NCBI RefSeq assembly: GCF_000715075.1
Contig: NC_134082.1
Coordinates: 146,122,948-146,186,947 of the forward strand
Direction: 5' to 3'
Origin: Nicotiana tabacum
Taxonomy: Eukaryota > Streptophyta > Magnoliopsida > Solanales > Solanaceae
DNA length: 64,000 bases
Under the pieces are notes generated by a model, which saw only the letters and a program-made list of their open reading frames with translations, was not told the DNA's origin and did not search any database. The position numbers and the translations under genes are program-made. Below, piece after piece: positions 1 through 11,367 of the stretch (position 1 is the stretch's first letter; every line of letters starts with the position of its first letter).

Positions 1-192
1 TATGAGTATCATTGCATTAGGTTAGTTAACGGTGTAAAAACAATTTTACATTATCATATTATTTAAGAGCTAACTATTCATAAAAAGTCAAATTAGTAAC
101 TTGAATATAAGATAAGTTACGTACCAGGTACAACATATTAAATATATTAATAATATAAAAGCTCTTTACACTATGATTATATTTAACTTAAA
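1..192. other. AT-rich intergenic DNA, nothing recognised
   Basis: No open frame, repeat terminus or RNA gene could be recognised in this short AT-rich stretch at the window edge. Confidence 0.5.
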
Positions 193-1158
193 GAGCGTGT
201 TTAGCATGAAATAAAATATTTTTATAGAAAATATATTCCTAAAAAATGTTTCATGAATAAAGAGTGGTTTTAAGATTTATTTTCCATTGTTTGGTTGGTG
301 AGTGGAAAACCTTTTTCAGAAAATATTTGTTAGTATTTGGTTAAAGAGTAAAAAATATTTTTTTACGTTACTCTCCTCACTCAACCCGTTCCCCCAAGTT
401 TTCATGTTTCCTGTGCTCACCCCTCTCTCCCAATGCCCAACGTTTTCAGAACTCTATTTTTCTTCAAGAATTTAATTATTCTTCTAAATGTTCACACAGA
501 CGCAAAGGCACTAATATGCTGCATTACCTTTTTACGCCAAAAAATAATATTGAAATTTGTGCTCCATAACTAAAAAAAAAAATACTCTTTTTTTGGTTAA
601 AAAGAAAGTACTCTATCTACAACATGAAAATGAAGTACTTATTAAATAAAATATTTTTTATGCATCAAGAAAAGAAAATACTCATTTTGTTGAAATGAAA
701 GAAAATATATACTTTTTCTACATCATTAAAAGAATTTTTTTTGTTGAAATGAAGGAAAATACTTTTTCTACGTCATGATTTTTTTTTTGTTGAAATAAAA
801 GAAAATACTTTTTACTACATCATTTTGTTGAAATAAAATAAAATACTTTTTTAATTTATATCATGAAAAGAAAAATACTCATTTGTTGAAATGAAAAGAA
901 AGTACCAATATTAATATTTCAATTTAGGTTGGGGGTTGGGGGCGAGAGTCGGGAGGGGGTTGGGTGGGGTGGGGTGGATGAGAAATAGGGTGGGAAAGGT
1001 TAAAAAAGAGTTGTGGAAAATGTTTTCCCTTTTCTTGGGAAAACATTTCTCTCCAATTGGAGGAAAATGAGTTCATGAGAAAAATATTTTTCAAAATATT
1101 TAAGCTAACCAAACATGGAAAAATTGAAAAATAATTTTCACTCATACCAAACACACCC
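193..1158 (-). mobile_element. Non-autonomous TIR element, copy 1
   Basis: The right end, read on the minus strand, starts GGGTGTGTTTGGTATGA. The left end starts GAGCGTGTTTAGCATGA on the plus strand, a degraded inverted copy. About 150 bases inside the right end match, inverted, the start of a second copy at 6466-7316, including a shared block around CCAATTGGAGG. The interior is AT-rich with simple-sequence tracts and no protein. AAA lies on both sides (190-192 and 1159-1161) and could be a 3-bp target duplication. The terminus resembles Tourist/PIF-like ends, but the superfamily is not settled. Confidence 0.65.
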
Positions 1159-1432
1159 AAAATCCTTCTATTATTAGTCTTAGGGAAGGACTTCGTTTAC
1201 CGTGAAAATGGTAATAACAATTAAATTTAATTATGGGACTCGAAAAATACGTGATATATTTTTATGCTAGTTGTTAAGCAGTCGATACTATGTATGTGAG
1301 ACTTAGAAACGCAATAAGAGTTAGGGATAGAGCGATAATCAAACCGTTGGGCCAATTCTAGGGGCCTCGAGCTTGTTGATTTGGGGCCTCGAGATCGATT
1401 TCGAAGCTCGGCAGGAAGCTATCGAGGAGGGT
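1159..1432 (-). repeat. Left part of an older LTR-like repeat
   Basis: The last ~100 bases are rich in CCTCGAG and GGCCTCGAG motifs that recur on the far side of the solo LTR, at 4900-4990. I read the two pieces as one older repeat split by the 1433-4527 LTR. Its outer boundary is not visible and its family is not identified. Confidence 0.4.
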
Positions 1433-2975
1433 TGTCATACCCCTTTTTACCAACCTCACTAAACCCTTTTATAATTAATAAAAAGATTTCGCAAAGCTCG
1501 AAAGGGTCTTTAATTAAAAATGACAAAATTATGTTCAAAAGGAAATAACTCAGAGCCGCCACCTAACGTTTGATTTCGGTGTGTCAGGTCACCCTTTTTC
1601 TTTAACATGATTTTTCCTTTTAAAGCATTTTAGACTCCAGAACTAAGTCTGTACCAGAGATTTGGGTAAGGAGATTCATTTGACTCGGGGAGAAGGTGTT
1701 AGGCACTCCCCAAGTCCCGTAACTAGTACGGTTGCACACTTGATCTAGTTGGCTTTCAGATTATACGAATTGAGGTAAAACAAACACAGAAAAATAAACA
1801 CACAAAAGGGCTCGAGGTTGTCCTCTCCTAATAAAATAAAAATAAAAATAAAAACAAAATACTACAAGCTCTACTTTTGGACTCCAAATACAAGTACTAC
1901 GGAGCATTCCCTGGATAAATTTAATTAAGGGAACGACCTCTCGCCTCAAAGCTAACAAAATCCTAAAGCTTGCTTACCCAAATGTGACCGGCCTAAACAT
2001 GCACCTACCGATAAACTAGTAAATAGATCTATATACATGAAAAATTTAGAATACTAATAACTCGTATTTTATTTCACTCCATAACTTTTAAGTCCAATCT
2101 TATTTTAAATAGCATCTCCCCAGATTGTTCTTTTAAATCCAACAAAAGACAGTCCCATTTTTCAATTCCACTTAAGCATACGATTCAAATAACTAAACGT
2201 GCGAATCCAATTCACTCGCAATCAATTCAGGTAAACATACGAGCGAGCACATTCAAAACCATAGATAACAAGTCACAGAATCGAATCACCAAGCAAATAG
2301 TTAACATTAAAATGAGTAATGGATTGAAGGATTGAACCTTAACGCGCGGAACTTTTCGATTAATCGGGAGGAGGCAAGTACAATGCCTTGAATCTACTGA
2401 ATCCAAACACAAGTACAACAGCAAAATAATTTAAGGGGCGCGAACTGGAACACGTACGTCACGACTAGACCCTCCAATCGGCGACGAACTCGAATTAGAC
2501 TCAGCTTGACTCCATTTTTAAATTCTGTCCAGATTTTTTACCCGTGTTCTCTACTGATTTATCTTTGCCTTTTCTCTTCTAGCTTCTCTATGTCAGTGAT
2601 TGTTTTGTAAGTCATAAAATGGTGAAGTGAATAGGTATGGGTGTTCGTCGTCTCCTCCTCTCTATTTTTTTTTGTGTGTGTGTGAAGTCCCTTTTCAGGT
2701 GAGCCCATTTTTTTGGTTTTCGGAGATTGAGGGTGCCCCTGCTCTTTAAGATTTATGACGGGTTTGATGGCTAGAGTGGGTTTTGCGATGGATGCGCTCA
2801 TTTTTCGGCGGGTTCGGTTGAGTCGCTGCTTTGTGGTTGTGGAGATTGGGTTAGAGGGGACGGCTGGGAGGGTTGGTCGTTGGGTGTTTTTGGTTTGTTG
2901 CTGAAGGGTGTTTCTTCTTTCTTAAGGTTAAGAAGATGAAGTAATAGAATCGCTGGGGGGGGGGGGAAGCTGCAA

Positions 2976-4100
2976 TGTTTCAGGTGTTGGAGACCATCAT
3001 ACTTAGGTGGAGGGTGACGACAGGAGATGGGGTGGTGAAGAGGAGTGACGGTTGCAGCTATAGGTGATGGGATCTCCGGCGAGTTTGGTGGTGTCCAGGC
3101 TGCTGATGGCTTTGTACTTCCATGGCTTGCCTCTCGAGGTCCTATTTGAAAGGCAGTTGCGAGAACCTGTCTGGATTAAGTGGCCCTTTCTCGGGCAGCT
3201 ACTGAGACATAGGTTGGCTCTGAGATTCTCCATTGAGTGGTTCGTACTTACGACTTGGATTATCTATTTCGGAGTCTTTTTGGGTGTCTAGGGTTTGTGT
3301 TGTAATCTAGTTGGAGAAGAAGAAGAAGGTAGTCATGTTCTTTTTCTAGGTTTAGCTCCTAGGTTTTTTTTGTTAAAAGAATAGGTTATTAGTGAGTTAG
3401 TATGAGCCATTAGATTAGAAGGAATCAAAGGCTGAGATTAAAAATAAATCGGCGGGTCAGGAGTGTTGAAACAGGTCAGATGTTGAGGGAATTGGGCTCA
3501 AGTGTAATGGGTCAGCTGCGGTGTTTCAGGTGTTGAAGACCATCATGCTTAGGGTGTTAGGTTGACGACGAGAGATAGGGTGGTGAAGAGGAGTAACGGC
3601 TGCAACTGTAGATGATGGGATCTCCGGCGAGTTTGGTGGTGTCCAGGCTGCTGATGGCTTTGTACTTCCATGGCTTGCCTCTCGAGGTCCTGTTGGAAAG
3701 GCAGTTGCGAGAACCTGTCTGGATTGTGTGGTCCTTTCTCGGGCAACTACTGAGACATAGGTTGGCCCTGAGATTCTCCATTGAGTGGTTCGTTCTTATG
3801 ACTTGGATTATCTGTTTCGGAGTCTTTTTGGGTGTCTAGGGTTTGTTTTATAGTCTAGTTGAAGAAGAAGAAGAAGAAGAAGAAGAAGAAGAAGAAGAAG
3901 AAGAAGAAGGCAACCATGTTCTTTTTCTAGGTTTAGCTCCTAGGGTTTTTTTTGTTAAAAGAATAGGTTATTGGTGAGTTAGTATGAGCCATTAGATTAG
4001 AAGGAATCAAAGACTGAGATTAAAAATAAATGGGCGGGTCAGGAGTGTTGAAACGGGTCAGATGTTGAGGGAATTGGGCTCAAGTGTAATGGGTTTAAGT
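2976..4100. repeat. Tandem duplication inside the solo LTR
   Basis: Two direct copies with an offset of about 548 bases: roughly 2976-3515 and 3524-4100. Both run from GTTTCAGGTGTTG through TGATGGGATCTCCGGCG to GGGCTCAAGTGTAATGGGT. The shared open frame (75 codons at 3064 and 3612) is a by-product of the duplication, not evidence for a gene. The second copy contains an expanded GAA tract. Confidence 0.9.
3861..3909. repeat. (GAA)n microsatellite, about 16 units
   Basis: An uninterrupted GAA run in the second copy of the LTR duplication. The matching site in the first copy (near 3315) has only about four units. Confidence 0.95.
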
Positions 4101-4527
4101 TAAAAGAGATGGACTCACACCTTTGGGCTACAAATTTTCTTGTTGGACAAAGACAAACTCAATAATCCTAGAAAAATATTAATTGAACTTAGTTAAGTAA
4201 ATAAACAAAATATTAAAATGAAACTATTTTTTGTATTTTTAAATGTTATTACAATAAAGTAAAAAGTAAAGAAAATAGGCTAAAGTCATGATAAAATTAA
4301 GATACCATGAATAAAAATATACTAATTGATATTAAACTAAAGATAAAAAATTCGAAAAGTTATAAACACGATAAATAAAACTATTTTATGTTTTTTTATT
4401 TATGTCTTAGGATTAAAAGTAAAAAGATTAAAATTATATTAAAATAAACTCAAGTAAATATTTTAAAAATATTAAAATACTAAAACTAACTTTCAAGTTT
4501 GCGCGGGTCAAAAATTACGTGCTTACA

Positions 4528-5135
4528 GGGTTGGAATACGGCTAGCAGTTATAACAAAATTAACGGAGGCTCTTTATGGCCAATGATAAGCAATAAATGA
4601 TGAACAAATATGAAGATAATAAACGAAAACAATAATATCAAGAGAAAATGTTAAGAGCAAATAAAATGTTCTTGTATATTTCGTGTAGAGCAATTGAAGC
4701 AAGAGGCCCTTACAAAGTGACAATGATCCCCTTTATATAGGAGGGGAATCCCAACATAGTACAAAATGCATTAATGATAAAGGAATATGGATGAGACAAC
4801 TAGATTCCTGATCAAGGGTTAGGGCAGTCCCCTAGGCCCTGTCAGTCCTAGTCACGTGCCTTGGAAACTCCCCATTTCTACCGTGGCCGAGGTCAACGTT
4901 GTCCCAAGATCGGGCCTCGACGAACCTCGAGGGAGGAAACTTGATCATAACCTTGTAACCTCGAGACTTTGAGATGATTTTCTGAAGCGTCTCGAAGACG
5001 AGAAATTGGGCTCTCCGATTTCATCACACTTGCTACTCTAACCGCATCAAAATATCTTTTTCCGTCTAAATTATGGAATTTGTAACTTGTTCTCTTTATT
5101 ACTTTCACGAATGTGATTTTCATTTTTGATATATA
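4528..5135 (-). repeat. Right part of the older LTR-like repeat
   Basis: Continues the CCTCGA-rich sequence interrupted at 1432. On the minus strand it has a well-formed TATA box followed by a transcript-like leader, as expected of an LTR promoter. No coding sequence is present. It could be a Ty1/copia LTR, but I cannot assign it from sequence alone. Confidence 0.4.
4732..4739 (-). promoter_or_regulatory. TATA box of the relict LTR
   Basis: On the minus strand this reads TATATAAA followed by GGGGATC, in a GC-richer setting (CCCTCC upstream). It is a typical plant LTR promoter core. Confidence 0.5.
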
Positions 5136-6119
5136 CTCGGAAAAACAAGTCCAGAAATTTCATTGTTAGGTAAGATGACGAGAGCAAATTAATACTGGGA
5201 CAATTATTATTCTAAGCATATAAACACAGTACAAAAATTCTATTAGAAAAGATCATCATGTGCATGTACGATCAGCAGTCACAATTCAACGTTACCAAGT
5301 TCCTTAGTTAGACTACTTAGAGCAATTTTTTTTGTATTTTTATTTTGCTTTAAAAGTTAATTTGTTCATTTAATTTCTTGAACAATGAGACACTGGCCGG
5401 GACGTGGACGGAATGAAACGACTCAAGGAAAATATAAAAGGAGTTCTTCATGCTAGGTTTATTGCATCTCCAATATTACGATATATTTTATTTTCCATCT
5501 AGTAACTTCGATTAATCGTTTGAGTTTATATATATATATATATAAGATAAACATTGCACCAATCACTGGTGAGGATTGATAACAAGAATTAAAAAATATT
5601 ATTTTGAAAATATTTCCACTTAGAAATGTCAATATCGTTTCATATGCATCATCTCAATACGAACTATTGATTGTAATTTCCATCATATAGGTTTCAAGCT
5701 TTTGTTCTTATTCTCTTGATAATAATTGTAATTTTTTGTCAAAATAATTAAGGGTTCCGTCTTTCAAGTGTAGAAGCACTGAAGTACTGCACTCTTCGTG
5801 TATATAATTTAAATTCATTGTGATAATTATTTTCAACATTTAAAACTAATTGTCTTATAACTTTTGAGTCAGTCAAACATTACTTTTCATTGAAGTCTAA
5901 AACACAATTACTTATATCTAGAACATAAAAATTGTGATCACCCACAAACGTTTAGTACATAAACCTAAAATCTCTTTTTCAGTTCTTTCATTACGTCTGA
6001 TTACTTTTTAAAGATTAGCGGTGAATATTTTTGTTACGGTAAATACTAGCAAGGCAACGAAATTTAGCCAAGTTTAAGTACATAATCAATGAAAATTACA
6101 TCTATATATGTTGGGATTG
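5136..6119. other. Intergenic DNA, no feature recognised
   Basis: AT-rich with stops in all frames. The only regular element is a short (TA)n run near 5527-5543. No terminus, RNA or conserved protein segment was recognised. Confidence 0.5.
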
Positions 6120-6460
6120 AAATAAAGTAAATTAAGGCATGATGCTATACGGAAGTGAATGTTGGGATCAACACATCCACGAGATTACAATATTAAGGTA
6201 AATATGCGATTATATAAGATTAAACAAGTCTAGAGATCACAAACGACAGAAGGTGCAAGTAGCACATATTAAGAGAAAAAAATAAGAGAATGTTATCTAA
6301 GATGGTTAGGTCCTGCCATAGGTGTGACAATATGATCATTGAAAGTGTTGGAACGATATAGACCTAAAATCACTTGAAGGGAATCAAACGTTTTAAAGAT
6401 TTGCGATTTCTTGGAAACCTTGGCGATTCAGCGCTAAGTAAAGAAGACAATATAATGGAG
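6120..6460 (+). pseudogene. RTE-type LINE reverse-transcriptase remnant
   Basis: Decayed translation contains the block MLYGSECW near 6140, then RLNKSRDH and VQVAHIKRK, and after stops and a frame change a block reading RECYLRWLG near 6290. Order and spacing match the C-terminal end of the reverse transcriptase of RTE-clade LINEs (family motifs YGxECW, VAPIxxKMRExRLRWxGHV). Several stops and frameshifts make it non-functional. No 5' part, endonuclease or poly(A) end is recognisable, and the adjoining TIR element starts at 6466. Confidence 0.55.
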
Positions 6461-6465
6461 ACAAA

Positions 6466-7316
6466 GGGTGTGTTTGGTACGAAGGAAAATGTTTTTCAAT
6501 TTTTCCATGTTTGATTGGCTTAAATGTTTTGGAAAACATTTTTCTTATTAACTCATTTTTCTCTAATTGGAGGAAAATATTTTCTTATCAAGAGAAAGGA
6601 AAACATTTTTCAAATCTCCTTCTCAACCTTCCCACCCTATTCCCTACCCTCACCAACCCCACCCCTATCTCCAAAAAGGCTTTTTTTTTTAAAAAAAAAT
6701 CAGCTTATTTTTTTTCCGTCTCCACACACCCTGCTACCCCCTGCAAAAAAATTACTATTTTTTACTTTTTTTTGTTATTTCAAATTTATGTTTTTTCGTT
6801 TTTCTGTACCCCTTCCTCCCCCCTCCCCCCGAAAAAAAAATATTTTTTATATATTTTCAGTTTTACTTTTTTCATTTTTCGGTTTACAGGTTCGAAATTT
6901 TACAAGTTTCATTTTTCTGCCCCCCCCCCCACCCTCGGGAAAAAAAAATATATTTTAAAATATATTTTCAGTTTTAGTTTTTTCGGTTTACAGGTTCGAA
7001 ATTCTACAAGTTCCAAAGTTATGAGTTCAGAGGTTTATGTGTTTGGAAGTTTACGGGTTTAGAAAATATAAAGTTTACGAGTTCGAAAGTTCACGGTTTC
7101 GAAAGTTTAGCGGTTCACAAGTTTATGAAATTTGTGGGTTCGGAAGGTTGTTGGTTCGAAAGTTTATGGCTTAATGTTTATTGTATCTAAATTATTTATG
7201 AATACTCTTGAGAAGTTATTTCCTTAATTTGCGTACCAAACACCAGAAAATGAATAAGATTACTACTTGTTTTCCAAGTCCACGGAAAACATCTTCCGTT
7301 ATACCAAAACACACCC
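6466..7316 (+). mobile_element. Non-autonomous TIR element, copy 2
   Basis: Starts GGGTGTGTTTGGTACGAAGG and ends with the inverted form CCAAAACACACCC. The first ~150 bases match copy 1 (193-1158) in inverted orientation. The interior has poly-T, poly-C and CCCC-rich tracts, then a run of related TTCGAAA/GTTCGAAAGTT words at 6880-7160. Open frames here (183 and 144 codons) are low-complexity F/P/K sequence and not credible proteins. Possible flanking duplication is AAA (6463-6465) versus AAG (7317-7319). Confidence 0.7.
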
Positions 7317-7336
7317 AAGGTATTGCTAGGTGAGAT

Positions 7337-8362
7337 TAGAGCCGTCAAAATGGGCTTGGCCCGTGAGGCCAGCCCAGCCCAGCCCGCTACTTGGGTAGGG
7401 CATGGGTTGAGATTTTTTATCCCATTTAAAACTGAGGCTTATAAGCCCTGCCCAAGTCAGCCCGCTGACCCTTGAGGCTTGACCGAGGCTGGGCCAGGGC
7501 CAGCCCGTGGGCCAAAAATTAATTAAATTCAAATTTAAATATATAAAAAAAGTAATAACTAAAAAATATTAATTATATATAATCCTCATTTTCCAATCTT
7601 AGATTGCTCATTTACCCTTTCATATCAACTAGAATTTATATTTTTGACATGCATGTAGTATGGCAAAATTAGTTTTTCTTTTGCTTAACTAACAACGAAC
7701 AAGGAAAATTTTAAGTGGCCAATAATAATTTTTTTCCAAAGAATATTACTTTAAGTGACCAATAATCATTTTGGTTACTTTAATATATTATTAATTATTA
7801 AATTGCTCTTCAGTATAGAAAAAGATCAAGTTTTAATACCCGAAGAAAATTGACAACACTAGCAAATTTCATGAATTTAAAAAAATTATGGACTATAATG
7901 ATGAAATCAACAAATAATGTTAAACCTAAATTAAAAAAACCTTAACACATAAACTTATTGATGCAATTCCTGAACCTAAGGAAAGTGAAAGAAAAGTACT
8001 AAAAAAAAAATTCATGTAACATTAAAAAAAGAAGATCTAGAGATATAGAGAATTTGCATTTCAATTACGAGATTCCTTGTCAAATATCAAGATTCTTGTA
8101 CACTCTAAATAAACAGAAATCGTTCATATGATTAAGAGATTATGTCACGAAAAAATATCTAAAGATTTGAAAAAATATTTTTTTGTAAAAAAATTGAAGG
8201 GCCGGCCCGCACTAGCCCGCGACCCTCTTAGAGTTGGGTTGGGTTGGGCTAGCTATTTTAAGGCCCATATAGATGAAGGGCCGGCCCGCCTTAGCCAACC
8301 AAATTTAAAAGCCCAGGAAGCTTGGGTTGGGTTGGCTGGGCTAGCCCATTTGGACAGCTCTA
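7337..8362. mobile_element. Non-autonomous hAT transposon
   Basis: A perfect 8-bp target duplication GGTGAGAT flanks it (7329-7336 and 8363-8370), the size typical of hAT transposons. The left end reads TAGAGCCGTCAAAATGGGCT and the right end, inverted, TAGAGCTGTCCAAATGGGCT. Subterminal regions on both sides are full of GGGCTGGCC/GGCCGGCCCG words, a common arrangement for transposase binding sites. The AT-rich middle contains no transposase, so it would depend on an autonomous relative. Confidence 0.9.
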
Positions 8363-8370
8363 GGTGAGAT

Positions 8371-9028
8371 ATTGGAAATAAGGTTGCTTATTAATTGGTA
8401 CAGTCACATTATGTACATTGTTTGAGTGAAGTCTTCTATTTTAGTTTGATACATTTAGTATACTTATGATATCTGGAGCATTCCTATTTTCAGTAAATCC
8501 TAATTTTCTTCTAAAGACACATTATTAAGTGTAGGAAAATAAAAAAGCCCAGATGGAGCAGAGATGATACATATGATTCATATAAAGTTAGCCCTAATAA
8601 TATTTTTTAATTGAAGCATAGTTATTGTCGTTAAATTATTCTAAATTGTAACATATATTAATAATATTACTGGCTAAAGCATTTTAACTCACAAATTTAG
8701 AATCTACACATTTTGTGTGCAAATACATGTTTGAGTTATAATTCAATTCGTCAAGCTATATTCCTTACTCATGGTAAGCAGTTTCAACAAATTATAAACT
8801 AACTAAATTTCTATACCAATTCAGATTACATTGATACAATTATATGGTTACATATTTATTTGATATCTAAATCTTTTTATGCATATTTGGTAACACATTA
8901 AATCTTTTAATAGATAATGCAATTCTTTAGATTACATTAGAGAGCTATTAATATTGCCTAATTTCCGCATTACATTCGCACCTAGTTCCTTAAACAACAT
9001 TGATCTTGCTTCTTGTTTCAAAGCACCC
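8371..9028. other. Upstream region of the two-exon gene
   Basis: AT-rich sequence between the hAT element and the predicted start codon at 9029. It presumably holds the promoter and 5' UTR, but no TATA box could be assigned with confidence. Confidence 0.4.
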
Positions 9029-10237
9029 ATGGCATCATCAACAGGTTCAAACAACACTGTTCCAATTAAGAAAAGGTTCCCTAAGGATCAAAACAATGTG
9101 AGTTTTCTTAATTTGGTTATCTGATATGATACTATGTAGAAAATATTTATCAAAATGTCATTTTAATTTTAGGTTAGGATATTTATTTTGTTTTCATTTC
9201 AAATATGTGCAAATCAACTACAGCTCTGTAACACGTACGTAGATCTGGTTCATTTATGAATACTCAGTTAACATTTTGTTAGTTTATAAATGTATAACAA
9301 ATAACTGTAGTAATTACTGGAAAAATAAAATAGCGTATATGTGAGACGAAGTATTCAGTAGAAAGCTTATGTAAAGCACACAACAAAATAGTACGTAGAA
9401 GGCTATATAATATTTGATGGGATGACAATTAAGAATTCGTTAAAAGAACCAAATCTAAACAACGCTTCGAGCAAGAACTAAGGGTGTTAATAGCCAAATT
9501 TAAATGATTTTCCTTATATCCATAAAGTTACTTTCTTCCGAATGCTTGAACAATTTCTATTTTGCCTATGATAATCTGTTTGCTTTTTTTTTTTTCTCTC
9601 TTTGAATATGAAGAACAAAAGTGATAGTGATGAAAAACAACAAGAAAAACCTTCGCCTATTCTCAACCCCACTGAAAATGCTATCACTCCACTAGCTTTC
9701 CTAAGTCCCACTCCTCCGACTAGTGGAGCAGTGGTAGTAGGTGCCACAAGTGGCACTCATATTAGTAGCAATGTGAGTGCCACTTTAGGTGGCATTCCTC
9801 GAAATGTTAATGTCGCTCCTAGCCTCTTGCAGAAGCGATCATATGATGTGTTCAGTGGAGGAAATCGTTTTCTGCAGCCAGGCAATGTTCAGCTGCTAAA
9901 TGTGCCGACGCACCCTCTTAACTTTCCCTGGAGGGGAGAGTACTTAGTGCGTAGTGAAACAGGCATTCATTCACCCAAATCTTTGGTTGGGTATATGCGC
10001 TCCCAGCCAAGCCACAATAAGAAAGGTGCATATGAATCTGCTGATGTTCAAACACTAAAAGAGGTTGCCAAGGACAAAGGAAAAAAACAAGTTGCATCAC
10101 AAGGAAAAGAGGAGGCTGTTGCAGAACCAAGTCCAACTAGACGTAATGACGTGAACATTCATGATTTGAAATTAGTAGACAATAGGAAGAAGTACCGTGT
10201 GCCAGATCTCAACTTTCCTCCACCAGAGGATGATTGA
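9029..10237 (+). CDS. Two-exon gene of unknown function with C-terminal DLNxxP motif
   Basis: Exon 1 (9029-9097) starts at ATGGCATCATCAACAGG, encodes 23 residues and ends at a consensus donor, AAT|GTGAGT. Exon 2 (9614-10237) follows a long pyrimidine tract and an AG at 9612-9613, and keeps the frame. The predicted protein is about 230 residues, hydrophilic and probably disordered, with no signal peptide or membrane segment. It has a Ser/Pro/Thr-rich N-terminal third, a Lys/Glu-rich stretch (KDKGKKQVASQGKEE) and the end VPDLNFPPPEDD. DLNxxP is one form of the plant EAR repression motif, so a nuclear co-repressor-binding role is possible but unproven. I do not recognise the family. The bare exon 2 frame has no ATG at its start, which supports the spliced model. 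A partial duplicate follows at 10570. Confidence 0.6.
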
Positions 10238-10569
10238 TCAAAACATGGTAGAACGAGTGTTTTATATTTTTGTAAACAATTAATATTAAGTATTTAGTAG
10301 TATTTTTTTTCACCATACGTGTTAATGGTGTTGAATTACTAAACTTAGTTTTATCTATATTTCTTGTTTCCTATGATGAGGGCAAGGGGAAAAACATTAA
10401 TGATGATTGCAATAAGTCCTCTGGATTTCTTTAATTACGCAATATATTGCGAGAGTTTTAAGTTTTTGTACTTTTTTATTTTATGCATATTTTGCGTGTT
10501 TCATTTCCCTGTTCTTATTTTTTCCGTTATAGTAGTCCTTTTTATTTATATCTTTTTGTTTCAATTCTT
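10238..10569 (+). other. 3' flank of the two-exon gene
   Basis: T-rich DNA following the stop codon, probably including the 3' UTR. The 72-codon frame at 10364 is a hydrophobic low-complexity frame without support. Confidence 0.4.
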
Positions 10570-10966
10570 GGTTAGTTTATAATTTATATGACAATTGTTA
10601 CAACAGTTTCAAAAAAAGCAATATTTATCAGACAAAAGTTTACAGTGCAAAACTTGTGTAAAGCATGTGCAAAGCACGCGACAAGAGTACAAAAGATTAC
10701 ATGATAGTTTTTGATAGGTTAAGGTTTAGAATTCATTAGTATGACTTAATTCTAAGGTATGTTATTTCAAACCATAAAGGCGTTCATCCTCAAGTTTAAA
10801 TGCTTTCCTCTATTATATGATTTGTTCTTTCTTTGAATATGAAGAATAAAAGCGGTAGTGACCAAGAACAACAAAAAAGCCTTCAGCTATTCTCATCCGC
10901 CTTGAGAATGCTATTACTCCCACTTGCTTCCCCAAAGTCCTACTCCTCCTACTAGTGAAACATTCA
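10570..10966 (+). pseudogene. Partial duplicate of the two-exon gene, cut by an LTR
   Basis: From about 10570 the sequence resembles the intron of the 9029 gene (GGTTAGTTTATAA, GTAAAGCA, TTTAAATG blocks). It then repeats the acceptor and start of exon 2 (TTTGAATATGAAGAA, followed by AAAAGCGGTAGTGACCAAG). About 140 bases of exon 2 can be aligned, with indels that break the frame. Similarity stops near 10960, right after ACTAGTG, where the LTR of element 3 begins. Exon 1 is absent, so this was already a partial copy or its start has decayed. Confidence 0.7.
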
Positions 10967-11367
10967 TGATCCGGAATCCCCACCTTCGGGACCGTGATGG
11001 CGGTTAAAATTTTACGCAAGCTAATGTTAGAATAGTTTTTAGCCATTTTAACAGTTCAAATTAAATAATAACCAAGAGACTGAAATAAAGTGAGAAAATC
11101 ATAACATTCACAATATCTAGATACAAGCCAAGAACTGGTGTCACAAGTGCACCAACGACTAGAATAATACAAATAATGGTCTCAATAAAAGTAAACCTTT
11201 CTTAAATGAATTAAAAAGCTAGGATAAGGTAGAAGGGGACTTCAGGGCTGGGAACACCGAGCAGTTGTACCTCAAGTCTCTGAGCAATCTATTGACCGCC
11301 GCTAGGACCGACTGCAAAATTTACTCTAACCCTCGTTTTTGAAAACTTATATTCTGCCCAGATGCCC
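10967..11367 (-). mobile_element. Element 3: 3' LTR, first segment
   Basis: Begins TGATCCGGAATCCCCACCTT, a shortened form of the TGTCACGACCC start seen on element 2. It carries GGGAACACCGAGCAGTTGTA and ends ATATTCTGCCCAGATGCCC. The same order occurs in the LTR of element 2 (ATAAACTATCTGCCCAGATA at 25437). It continues after element 1 at 21969 with TCGCGAAC-type repeats, as the LTR of element 2 does. This supports one LTR split by element 1. Confidence 0.75.

Larger units (their letters stand above)
1433..4527 (-). mobile_element. Solo LTR, Tat/Ogre-like
   Basis: The plus strand starts TGTCATACCCCTTTTTACC and ends GTGCTTACA. The first 300 bases hold the GCCGCCACCTAAC and GGAGAAGGTGTTAGGCAC blocks that also open the LTRs at 36234, 38885, 45469 and 59147. 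The end resembles that of the 38885 LTR (GTGCTCACA). Flanks share GGGT (1429-1432 and 4528-4531) but not a clean 5-bp duplication. No internal region or second LTR is attached, so this is a solo LTR left by LTR-LTR recombination. By comparison with element 5, whose coding strand is known, the orientation is minus. Confidence 0.8.

Noticed and set aside
3003..3839. Duplicated 74-76-codon frames on both strands, apparently conserved
   Set aside because: Both pairs are products of a tandem duplication inside a solo LTR; no start context, splice signal or known domain supports a gene.
1433..4527. Clean 5-bp target duplication for the first solo LTR
   Set aside because: Flanks are AGGGT and GGGTT; only GGGT is shared, so a perfect duplication cannot be claimed.
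6511..7062. 183-codon frame rich in Phe, Pro and Lys
   Set aside because: It lies inside a non-autonomous TIR element and consists of homopolymer tracts read as protein.
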